Shown here: piece after piece, positions 6,225-12,339 of the stretch
Numbering within the stretch: the first letter of the stretch is position 1
Layout: each line of letters opens with the position of its first letter
Assembly: GCA_947311455.1 (NCBI GenBank)
Contig: CAMZKY010000318.1
Location: forward strand, 1-12,339
Length of the DNA stretch: 12,339 bases
Direction: 5' to 3'
Origin: an uncultured Marinosulfonomonas sp.
GTDB taxonomy: Bacteria; Pseudomonadota; Alphaproteobacteria; Rhodobacterales; Rhodobacteraceae
Notes under the pieces: generated by a model
What the model saw: the letters and a program-made list of their open reading frames with translations, nothing else
Databases searched by the model: none
What the model was told of the DNA's origin: nothing
Position numbers and translations under genes: made by a program

Positions 6225-7454
6225 ATGAACGATCTATTCAACAGCTTTATGAATGGCCCCGATGAAAACGGGCGCTTTGGTGATTTTGGCGGGCGGTTCG
6301 TGTCAGAAACCCTGATGCCTTTGATTCTGTCGCTAGAGGAAGAATATGAAAAGGCCAAAACCGACGAAACATTCTGGGCGCAGATGGATGATTTGTGGGA
6401 ACATTATGTGGGCCGTCCGTCGCCGTTGTATTTTGCCGAACGGCTGACCGAACATCTGGGCGGCGCGAAAATCTATTTGAAGCGCGATGAGCTGAATCAC
6501 ACAGGCGCCCATAAAATCAACAATGTGCTGGGGCAGATCATTCTGGCCAAACGCATGGGAAAAACCCGCATCATTGCCGAAACCGGCGCGGGGCAACACG
6601 GGGTGGCCACAGCCACGGTTTGTGCAAAATTCGGTTTGAAATGCGTGGTTTACATGGGCGCCCATGATGTGGAACGCCAATCGCCAAATGTGTTCCGGAT
6701 GAAATTATTAGGGGCCGAGGTGGTTGCTGTTACGTCAGGGCGTGGCACCCTAAAGGACGCGATGAATGATGCGCTGCGCGATTGGGTAACCAATGTGGAT
6801 GACACGTTTTATTGCATCGGCACGGTTGCCGGCCCGCACCCATACCCCGCGATGGTGCGCGATTTTCAATCGATCATCGGCAAAGAGGCCAAAGAACAAA
6901 TGCAGCGCGCCGAAGGGCGATTGCCCGATACGATTATCGCAGCAATCGGCGGCGGCTCAAATGCCATGGGGCTGTTTTATCCGTTTCTGGATGATGAAAG
7001 CGTCAACATCATCGGGGTCGAGGCGGGCGGCAAAGGCGTAAACGCCAAGATGGAGCATTGCGCGTCTTTAACCGGCGGGCGGCCCGGGGTGTTGCACGGC
7101 AACCGCACCTATTTATTGCAAGATGATGACGGACAAATTCTGGAAGGGTTTTCTATTTCTGCGGGCCTTGATTATCCGGGGATCGGCCCGGAGCATTCAT
7201 GGCTGCATGATATTGGCCGCGCGCAATATGTGGCGATTACCGATGTCGAGGCGCTTGAAGCGTTTCAATTAAGTTGCGAGCTTGAAGGGATTATTCCGGC
7301 GCTTGAGCCATCCCACGCGCTGGCGCATGTGATGAAAATCGCACCAACCCTGCCTAAAGACCATATCATCTGCATGAATATGTGTGGACGCGGTGACAAG
7401 GATATCTTTACCGTCGCCAAGGCCTTGGGTGTGGATATGGATACGGGCGCTTGA
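6225..7454 (+). CDS. trpB: Tryptophan synthase beta chain
   Basis: TrpB is the PLP enzyme that joins indole (from TrpA) to L-serine to give tryptophan. The 409-residue protein shows FGDFGGRFVSETLM near the N-terminus, HTGAHKINN with the PLP-binding Lys97, ETGAGQHG, the PLP phosphate loop GGGSNAMG (from residue 242), and the C-terminal MNMCGRGDKD. All are diagnostic of TrpB1. ATG 6225 is chosen over an upstream TTG at 6198 because GGGAGA (6214-6219) sits 5 nt before it and family members begin here. trpA is not adjacent: a terminator follows, so the alpha subunit must be encoded outside the window. Confidence 0.98.
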   Translation: MNDLFNSFMNGPDENGRFGDFGGRFVSETLMPLILSLEEEYEKAKTDETFWAQMDDLWEHYVGRPSPLYFAERLTEHLGGAKIYLKRDELNHTGAHKINNVLGQIILAKRMGKTRIIAETGAGQHGVATATVCAKFGLKCVVYMGAHDVERQSPNVFRMKLLGAEVVAVTSGRGTLKDAMNDALRDWVTNVDDTFYCIGTVAGPHPYPAMVRDFQSIIGKEAKEQMQRAEGRLPDTIIAAIGGGSNAMGLFYPFLDDESVNIIGVEAGGKGVNAKMEHCASLTGGRPGVLHGNRTYLLQDDDGQILEGFSISAGLDYPGIGPEHSWLHDIGRAQYVAITDVEALEAFQLSCELEGIIPALEPSHALAHVMKIAPTLPKDHIICMNMCGRGDKDIFTVAKALGVDMDTGA

Positions 7455-7494
7455 TGCGTTAGAATCACACGCTGAAAAGCCGGCAACACAGAAT

Positions 7495-7524
7495 CAAAAC
7501 CCCGTCATAAGTGGCGGGGTTTTG
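7495..7524. terminator. Symmetrical intrinsic terminator after trpB
   Basis: CAAAACCCCG (7495-7504) and CGGGGTTTTG (7515-7524) form a perfect 10-bp stem with a 10-nt loop. The A4 on one side and T4 on the other mean it could work in both directions. It lies 40 nt after the trpB stop codon and separates the trp genes from the secreted-protein cassette. Confidence 0.9.
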
Positions 7525-7538
7525 TGCTTTGCAGCTAA

Positions 7539-7640
7539 CCTAATGTTTAGGCAGGGGACTGGAACAGCGCCCTAAACTATAGTTTACGAGGCCAAAGCGC
7601 ATTTCTAACACGTTGATATTAAACAATAACACATAAACTA
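7539..7640. promoter_or_regulatory. Cluster of palindromes upstream of the PepSY-like / LuxR cassette (candidate operators)
   Basis: CCTAA-TGT-TTAGG (7539-7551) is a 13-nt dyad. TAAACTATAGTTTA (7573-7586) is a perfect 14-nt palindrome. The heptamer TAAACTA occurs inside it and again at 7634-7640, and GTTTAGG (7545-7551) is the inverse of CCTAAAC (7571-7577). The spacing and relatedness suggest a recognition motif for a dimeric regulator, possibly the LuxR-type protein encoded downstream. Promoter hexamers are unclear: TTGATA at 7613-7618 has no good partner. The rest of the 257-bp gap shows only two GGGGCAAGG copies (7695-7703, 7716-7724). Confidence 0.45.
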
Positions 7641-7781
7641 AGGTGTATATTTCAAAGGAGTTGCCCATCTAAACCCGCGTTCAATAGCGGCAAGGGGGCA
7701 AGGTGTGCTTTTTGAGGGGCAAGGCAAACAACGCCGGACACGAAACAAAAAACAAATCACTTAGTCTTGAAAGGACACACC

Positions 7782-8147
7782 ATGAAAACCACACTTATGA
7801 TCACAGCCACCGCCCTGATGCTTAGCGTTACATCTTCTTTTGCTTTGACAGCAAATGACGTTGTTCAGCAACTGAAAGACCAAGGCTATACACGCATTGT
7901 TGTTCAAAAGCGTTTTGGCAGCGTTAAAATCAAAGCCTACGGCGCAGGAGGTGCGGAACGTGTAGTCGTACTGAATAAATCAACGGGTCAAATTACGCGG
8001 GATGATCGCAGCGGCGATAATGGGGGCCAAGGCGGCAACGGTGGCAACGGTGGTAGCGATGACCGCGGTGGAAATGATGACCGTGGTGGCAACGACAACG
8101 ATCATGGCGGCAATGATAACGACCACGACGGTAACGACAACGACTAA
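7782..8147 (+). CDS. Exported PepSY-like protein with Gly/Asp/Asn-rich tail (first paralogue)
   Basis: The 121-residue protein has a signal peptide (Lys2, hydrophobic core to about residue 18, cleavage predicted after SFA at 21). A small PepSY-like domain follows (about 22-75; QLKDQGYTRIVVQKRFG ... VVVLNKSTGQITRDD), then a low-complexity tail (76-121) built from GGN, DDRGGN and DNDHGGN units. The tail is strongly acidic and hydrophilic and could bind divalent cations, but it does not follow the RTX nonapeptide. The mature protein should be periplasmic or secreted. ATG 7782 is preferred over TTG 7767 because AAAGGA (7770-7775) lies 6 nt before it. It is paralogous to the next gene. Function is unknown; the pairing with a membrane-bound regulator suggests a sensing role, which is inference. 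Confidence 0.8.
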   Translation: MKTTLMITATALMLSVTSSFALTANDVVQQLKDQGYTRIVVQKRFGSVKIKAYGAGGAERVVVLNKSTGQITRDDRSGDNGGQGGNGGNGGSDDRGGNDDRGGNDNDHGGNDNDHDGNDND

Positions 8148-8171
8148 ACCCGCGTTACCCAAAGCTGAACC

Positions 8172-8203
8172 GATGACCCTTGAGAAATCGAGGGTCATCT
8201 TTT
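8172..8203 (+). terminator. Intercistronic GNRA-loop hairpin with T run
   Basis: GATGACCCT (8172-8180) pairs perfectly with AGGGTCATC (8191-8199). Three more pairs (one G-T) close a GAAA tetraloop at 8184-8187, giving a 12-bp stem. TTTT follows at 8200-8203, directly before the AGGA used by the next gene (8204-8207). It should act as a partial terminator or RNA-stabilising 3' end, giving more transcript of the first exported protein than of the second gene and regulator. Confidence 0.8.
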
Positions 8204-8215
8204 AGGATGGTGAAT

Positions 8216-8647
8216 ATGATGAATAAATGGATTAGGGCTGCGTTAGTTGTCGTTACTGTATCGATGCCATCGATGGCGTTGGCCACGAACGTTTATGATG
8301 CAATCATTTCGCAACTGCGAACGCAGGGATACACACAATTTGTTGTGCAAAAAACCTTTTTGGGGCGCATTCGTATCCTATCTTCCAAAGGAAGCCTTAA
8401 ACGAGAGGTGATCGTCCATCCATTTACCGGCGAGATTTTACGTGACAGCAACGGGCGCAATGAATTGCACGAACGTGAATCTGATCGCGACGAAAACACG
8501 GGTTCTGGCGGCTTGTCTGATGATGGTATAAGTGGCGGCGGTAACGGCGACAACGGCGACAACGGCGACAATGGTGGAGATAACCACGACAACGAGGGTG
8601 GTGGCGATGATGGGCACGACGATGAAGAGGATGGCCACGATGACTAA
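8216..8647 (+). CDS. Exported PepSY-like protein with acidic Gly/Asp/His tail (second paralogue)
   Basis: The 143-residue protein starts with a signal peptide (MMNKWIR then hydrophobic core, cleavage predicted after ALA at 23). A PepSY-like domain follows (about 24-77), clearly homologous to the preceding protein: QLRTQGYTQFVVQKTF against QLKDQGYTRIVVQKRF, and TGEILRD against TGQITRD. The tail (78-143) is charged, first Arg/Glu/Asp-rich and then Gly/Asp/Asn/His-rich, ending HDDEEDGHDD. Three exact 9-bp repeats (AACGGCGAC, 8543-8569) encode part of it. ATG 8216 has AGGA at 8204-8207, 8 nt upstream; ATG 8207 and ATG 8219 are alternatives. Its end overlaps the regulator gene by 8 nt. A periplasmic or secreted location is predicted; function is unknown. 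Confidence 0.78.
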   Translation: MMNKWIRAALVVVTVSMPSMALATNVYDAIISQLRTQGYTQFVVQKTFLGRIRILSSKGSLKREVIVHPFTGEILRDSNGRNELHERESDRDENTGSGGLSDDGISGGGNGDNGDNGDNGGDNHDNEGGGDDGHDDEEDGHDD

Positions 8648-9170
8648 TGCCTCAAAAAGAACGCCGATTAGAAAGAACAGTTCAATCCAATACTACATTC
8701 TGGTTGCCTTTATTTTTCAGGTTTTATGCGCTGCTTTTTTCATTGCTGATCTGGCGTCCACGATTTTTAATTTTCCACTGCTTCCTAGTAGCTGGATGTT
8801 ATACGAGATGGTCGAAATTTCCGCCACATTCGGCCTTGTCATTGGCTCGGCAATCAGTGGCATGGCCTATTGGGCCGCTCATAAACGCAGTGAAAAAGTA
8901 GAACAGCAGTTAAAGGCCGCTTCAGGTGCTTTTATGGAATTGCTTGGTGAAAAATTTGATGAATGGGCGTTAACGCCAGCTGAGCGGGATGTTGCGCTGT
9001 TTGCAATCAAGGGGTTTTCCACCAAGGAAATCTCGCAAATGCGTAAAACGTCCGAAGGCACGATTAAAGCCCAGACAAACGCAATCTATCGCAAGGTGGG
9101 GGTGACGGGGCGGCCACAGCTGCTAAGCTTGTTCATCGACGATTTGATGGGCGATGCGCTAACTGTTTGA
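8640..9170 (+). CDS. Membrane-anchored LuxR-type (GerE HTH) transcriptional regulator
   Basis: The 176-residue protein has a short basic N-terminus, two hydrophobic helices (about 18-43 and 57-80) joined by a loop of about 13 residues, a charged linker (81-108, likely helical or coiled), and a C-terminal GerE helix-turn-helix. The HTH has LTPAERDVALFAIKGFSTKEIS (111-132), EGTIKAQTNAIYRKVGV (139-155) and a final RPQLLSLFIDDL (158-169). It has no receiver or autoinducer-binding domain, so any signal would be sensed in or across the membrane. ATG 8640 is chosen because AGAGG (8626-8630) lies 9 nt before it; ATG 8631 would abut that element. It overlaps the preceding exported-protein gene by 8 nt, indicating coupled translation. 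Likely targets include its own cassette, given the upstream palindromes; this is inference. Confidence 0.85.
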   Translation: MTNASKRTPIRKNSSIQYYILVAFIFQVLCAAFFIADLASTIFNFPLLPSSWMLYEMVEISATFGLVIGSAISGMAYWAAHKRSEKVEQQLKAASGAFMELLGEKFDEWALTPAERDVALFAIKGFSTKEISQMRKTSEGTIKAQTNAIYRKVGVTGRPQLLSLFIDDLMGDALTV

Positions 9171-9366
9171 ACATGTGTTGCATGACGAAATGCAGTGCAA
9201 TTCAGTTTCATCTTATCGATGCGGCGAGCTGGTCAAAATAACGGGATCACCTCTGTGACGTTGGCGCGTGTGAATAGATCATAGAAACCCTTGAAGGATA
9301 TAAAATTTTACCAAACGGTTACAAAACGGGGCTTGCGCTGCCCGCAATTCTAGTGACAATAGGTAA

Positions 9367-11175
9367 ATGGAACAGACATCATTCAAATCATGGCCAGACA
9401 GTGCCGCCCGTTTAATCGCCGTTGCGGCGGGGCGCGGGGCGGCTGACATGGTCATACGCGGGGGCCGTTGGGTTAACGTTCAGACGCGTGAAATTCTAGA
9501 CAATACCGATATTGCCATTGCCAACGGGCGGTTTGCCTATGTGGGGCCGGATGCATCGCATTGCATTGGTGAAGATACCGTGATCATCGAGGCCAAGGGG
9601 CGCTATATGATGCCCGGCCTGTGTGATGCACATATGCACATCGAAAGCGGCATGCTAACCCCTGCGGAATTTTCCCGCGCGGTGATCCCCCATGGTACCA
9701 CCAGCATGTTTACCGACCCGCACGAAATTGCCAATGTTCTGGGCCTGCGCGGTGTGAAGCTGATGCATGACGAGGCGATGTTGCAACCGATCAATGTTTA
9801 TACCCAAATGCCATCCTGCGCGCCAAGCGCACCGGGTTTGGAAACCACAGGCTATGAAATTACGCCCGAAGACGTGGCCGAAGCCATGACATGGCCGGGG
9901 ATCATCGGCCTTGGGGAAATGATGAATTTCCCCGGTGTGATCAATGCCGACCCCAAAATGCTGGCAGAAATTGCCGCGACGCAAAATGCCGGTAAAACCG
10001 TGGGTGGCCATTATGCCAGCCCCGATTTAGGCCCGAATTTTCATGCCTATGTGGCGGGTGGCCCTGCGGATGAACACGAAGGTGTGTGCGAGGCCGATGC
10101 AATTGCGCGGGTGCGTCAGGGGATGAGATCGATGATGCGGCTTGGCTCGGCGTGGTATGATGTGGAAACGCAAATCACCGCGATCACCGAAAAGGGGCTT
10201 GATCCGCGCAACTTTATCCTGTGCACCGATGATAGCCATTCGGGCACCTTGGTGAATGATGGCCATATGAACCGCGTGGTGCGCCATGCGATTGATTGCG
10301 GTTGTGATCCGCTGATTGCCATTCAAATGGCCACGATCAACACCGCCACACATTTCGGGCTTGAACGGGAGCTGGGTTCAATCGCCCCGGGGCGTCGTGC
10401 GGATGTGATCTTGACGTCAGACATTCAAAAACTGCCGATTGAAACAGTGATTGCGCGTGGGGTTGTTGTGGCCGAAGCGGGCGAAATCACGGTTGAGTGC
10501 CCGCATCTGGACTGGCCCGAAGATGCGCGCGGCACCGTGCATTTGGGCAAGACCCTGACGGATACCGATTTTGAAATCCATGCGCCAAAAGGGGCGAACG
10601 CGGTTAAGGCCAAGGTGATCGGCGTGGTTGAAAACCAAGCCCCGACCAAGGCGCTTACAGCTGAACTTGAGGTTGAAAACGGCCTTGTGTTATCTGACGA
10701 GGCCAATGATGTGTGCCAGATTGCATTGGTGGAACGCCACCGCGCCACGGGCGAGGTGGTGAATGGGTTTGTGTCGGGGTTCAGGTATAAAGGCCAAATG
10801 GCCATGGCCAGCTCGGTTGCCCATGACAGCCATCATATGATTGTGGTCGGCACGTCGCGCGCGGATATGGCGCTGGCGGCCAACCGTTTGGGCGAAGTTG
10901 GCGGCGGTGTAACCGTGTGGAAAGACGGCAAAGAACTGGCGCTGGTGCAACTGCCCATCGCTGGCCTGATGTCGGATGAACCTGCCGTTGATGTGGCCGC
11001 AGCGGCGCAAAAGATGGTGGATGCCATGGCCGTCTGTGGCTGTGACGTCAACAACGCCTATATGCAACATTCCCTGCTGGCTTCGGTGGTGATCCCCGAA
11101 CTGCGGATATCCGATCTGGGGCTGGTGGATGTAACGAAATTCGAACTAACAGAATTGTTTGAGGAAAATAAATGA
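9367..11175 (+). CDS. ade: Adenine deaminase
   Basis: Ade hydrolyses adenine to hypoxanthine and ammonia in purine salvage or breakdown. The 602-residue protein belongs to the amidohydrolase superfamily and has the prokaryotic adenine deaminase layout. An N-terminal beta-sandwich part (about 22-80) is followed by the metal-dependent barrel with MPGLCDAHMHIES (metal-binding His89 and His91), HGTTSMFTDPHEIANVLG, and CTDDSHSGTLVNDGH (from Cys286). GRRADVIL closes the barrel region, and a C-terminal domain of about 190 residues is specific to this family. Length is usual. ATG 9367 has only a short AGG 3 nt upstream. The 196-bp gap before it shows a -10-like TATAAA (9299-9304) without a clear -35. 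The stop overlaps the amn start (ATGA, 11172-11175), so the two enzymes are coupled. Confidence 0.95.
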   Translation: MEQTSFKSWPDSAARLIAVAAGRGAADMVIRGGRWVNVQTREILDNTDIAIANGRFAYVGPDASHCIGEDTVIIEAKGRYMMPGLCDAHMHIESGMLTPAEFSRAVIPHGTTSMFTDPHEIANVLGLRGVKLMHDEAMLQPINVYTQMPSCAPSAPGLETTGYEITPEDVAEAMTWPGIIGLGEMMNFPGVINADPKMLAEIAATQNAGKTVGGHYASPDLGPNFHAYVAGGPADEHEGVCEADAIARVRQGMRSMMRLGSAWYDVETQITAITEKGLDPRNFILCTDDSHSGTLVNDGHMNRVVRHAIDCGCDPLIAIQMATINTATHFGLERELGSIAPGRRADVILTSDIQKLPIETVIARGVVVAEAGEITVECPHLDWPEDARGTVHLGKTLTDTDFEIHAPKGANAVKAKVIGVVENQAPTKALTAELEVENGLVLSDEANDVCQIALVERHRATGEVVNGFVSGFRYKGQMAMASSVAHDSHHMIVVGTSRADMALAANRLGEVGGGVTVWKDGKELALVQLPIAGLMSDEPAVDVAAAAQKMVDAMAVCGCDVNNAYMQHSLLASVVIPELRISDLGLVDVTKFELTELFEENK

Positions 11176-12339
11176 ATACAAATATCTCAGAAATAAAAAC
11201 AATCACGCCCGATGTACCTGCAGCAGAAGAATTTACCGATGTGTCCAAAGCCGTTGATCGGCTGAATGAAATCTATGATATTGCCATCAGTTTCCTATGC
11301 GGGCATTTTTCACGTGTTGTCGGTGGTGAAAAAATTGATGCGCGGTACCGTGCGTTTTATCCGGAAATCCGCATTACGGTGAACAGTTACGCCAAACCCG
11401 ATAGCCGTCTTAGCTTTGGGCACGTGTCCGAGCCGGGCACTTATGCCGCCACCGTGACGCGGCCTGATTTGTTTCGATATTACTTGAAACAACAGCTCAA
11501 ACTGGTGATGGAAAACCATTGTGTGCCGATAACGATTGGTATTTCCAACACCCCGATACCGGTGCATTTTGCCTTGGCTAGCGATACCAATTCTGTGGTG
11601 CCGCAAGAGGGTTCAATGGATTTCTCCATGCGCGATGTGTTTGATGTGCCTGATCTGTCCACCACCAATGATGACATTGTGAATGGTGTGGCCGAAGCCG
11701 GCCCGGATGGCTCCAAGCCTCTGGCGCCGTTTACCGCACAACGGGTTGATTATTCGCTTGCGCGGCTGGCCCATTACACCGCCACCAAGCCCGAGCATTT
11801 CCAGAACCACGTTCTGTTTACCAATTATCAATTCTATTTTGAAGAATTCGAGGCCTATGCCCGTGCGCAACTGGCCGACCCAAACAGCGGTTACACAAAA
11901 TATGTCGGCCCGGGAAATGTGGTGATCACCGATCCTGAAGCACCGATGCCAGCACCCGCAAAAATGCCGCAAATGCCGACGTATCACCTGAAACGCAAAG
12001 GCAAGGGCGGCATTACGCTGGTGAATATCGGCGTGGGGCCAAGCAACGCCAAAACTGCCACCGATCATATCGCAGTGTTGCGCCCCCATGCGTGGTTGAT
12101 GGTTGGTCATTGTGCGGGCTTGCGGAATTCGCAGTCTTTAGGTGATTTTGTGCTGGCCCATGCCTATCTACGCGAAGATCATGTTCTGGACGATGATTTA
12201 CCGGTCTGGGTGCCGATTCCGGCGTTGGCCGAAATCCAGATTGCGTTGGAACAGGCGGTTGCGGGTGTGACCAAACTGGAAGGCTATGATTTGAAAAAAG
12301 TGATGCGCACCGGCACGGTGGCCTCGCTTGATAATCGCA
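11172..12339 (+). CDS. amn: AMP nucleosidase, 3'-truncated by window
   Basis: Amn cleaves AMP to adenine and ribose-5-phosphate, helping control AMP levels. The frame is open from ATG 11172 to the window end (389 codons); family members have about 480-490 residues, so roughly 100 are missing. The N-terminal AMP nucleosidase domain shows IYDIAISFLCGHFSRVV and RYRAFYPEIRITVNSY, then ENHCVPITIGISNTPIPVHFAL and AQRVDYSLARLAHYTAT. The C-terminal purine nucleoside phosphorylase-type domain begins near residue 280 with VNIGVGPSNAKTATDH and WLMVGHCAGLRNSQSLGDFV. GAGGA (11161-11165) is 6 nt before the start. The gene overlaps ade by 4 nt, and the product of Amn is the substrate of Ade, a strong functional link. 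Confidence 0.95.
   Translation, partial: MNTNISEIKTITPDVPAAEEFTDVSKAVDRLNEIYDIAISFLCGHFSRVVGGEKIDARYRAFYPEIRITVNSYAKPDSRLSFGHVSEPGTYAATVTRPDLFRYYLKQQLKLVMENHCVPITIGISNTPIPVHFALASDTNSVVPQEGSMDFSMRDVFDVPDLSTTNDDIVNGVAEAGPDGSKPLAPFTAQRVDYSLARLAHYTATKPEHFQNHVLFTNYQFYFEEFEAYARAQLADPNSGYTKYVGPGNVVITDPEAPMPAPAKMPQMPTYHLKRKGKGGITLVNIGVGPSNAKTATDHIAVLRPHAWLMVGHCAGLRNSQSLGDFVLAHAYLREDHVLDDDLPVWVPIPALAEIQIALEQAVAGVTKLEGYDLKKVMRTGTVASLDNR

Noticed and set aside
7654..7674. AAAGGAG followed by TTG CCC ATC TAA as a mini leader peptide
   Set aside because: There is no spacing between the purine run and TTG, and the frame has only three codons. Chance is sufficient.
8007..8146. RTX calcium-binding nonapeptide repeats in the first exported protein
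   Set aside because: The GGxGxDxUx period with a large hydrophobic residue is absent. The tail is a looser Gly/Asp/Asn low-complexity sequence.
8002..8205. Ala/Thr-rich frame over the first tail, and the matching N-terminal extension (8532-8639) of the LuxR-type regulator
   Set aside because: These are out-of-frame readings of the Gly/Asp repeat DNA (ACN and GCN codons). The regulator has a better start at 8640 with AGAGG upstream.
9171..9366. Terminator or riboswitch between the LuxR-type gene and ade
   Set aside because: Only weak short pairings were found (for example GCAT/ATGC near 9180 and GGGC/GCCC near 9330) with no T run and no recognisable purine-riboswitch core.
11613..12110. 165-residue open frame on the minus strand inside amn
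   Set aside because: It lies opposite a clearly conserved amn coding region and has no recognisable domain or upstream signals.

Overview
The window is a gene-dense stretch, with all genes on the + strand, from what looks like an alphaproteobacterium of the Rhodobacterales (marine roseobacter type). This rests on three things: the gene order aroA - cmk - rpsA - ihfB - lapA-like - trpF - trpB, which is typical of that order; a CP4-like class II EPSP synthase; and a six-domain ribosomal protein S1 of alphaproteobacterial type. Base composition is moderate for the group. Assignment to a genus is not possible from the sequence alone.

Left part (1-2536): the 3' two thirds of aroA (shikimate pathway), a four-helix membrane protein of unknown function and a GFA-type zinc protein form a tightly packed, translationally coupled set. 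A 137-bp gap carrying an 11-bp tandem repeat leads to cmk (CMP kinase). Between cmk and rpsA lies a structured 400-bp gap. It contains a 153-bp element bounded by 29-bp inverted repeats, a good sigma70-like promoter and a terminator-like hairpin upstream of rpsA.

Middle (2937-7524): rpsA ends in a strong intrinsic terminator. ihfB follows, with an IHF-consensus match in its own upstream region, then a LapA/DUF1049 membrane protein, trpF and trpB in a tight run that ends at a symmetrical terminator. trpA is not in the window.

Accessory-looking part (7525-9170): a small three-gene cassette. Two paralogous exported PepSY-like proteins with Gly/Asp/Asn/His-rich acidic tails are followed by a two-helix, membrane-anchored LuxR-type (GerE helix-turn-helix) regulator. 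A GNRA-loop hairpin followed by T residues separates the first gene from the second, and several palindromes sit upstream of the cassette. This is the least ordinary part of the window and the best candidate for an undescribed sensing system.

Right part (9367-end): ade (adenine deaminase) and amn (AMP nucleosidase, cut by the window end) overlap by 4 nt. Together they would convert AMP to adenine plus ribose-5-phosphate, and then adenine to hypoxanthine plus ammonia.
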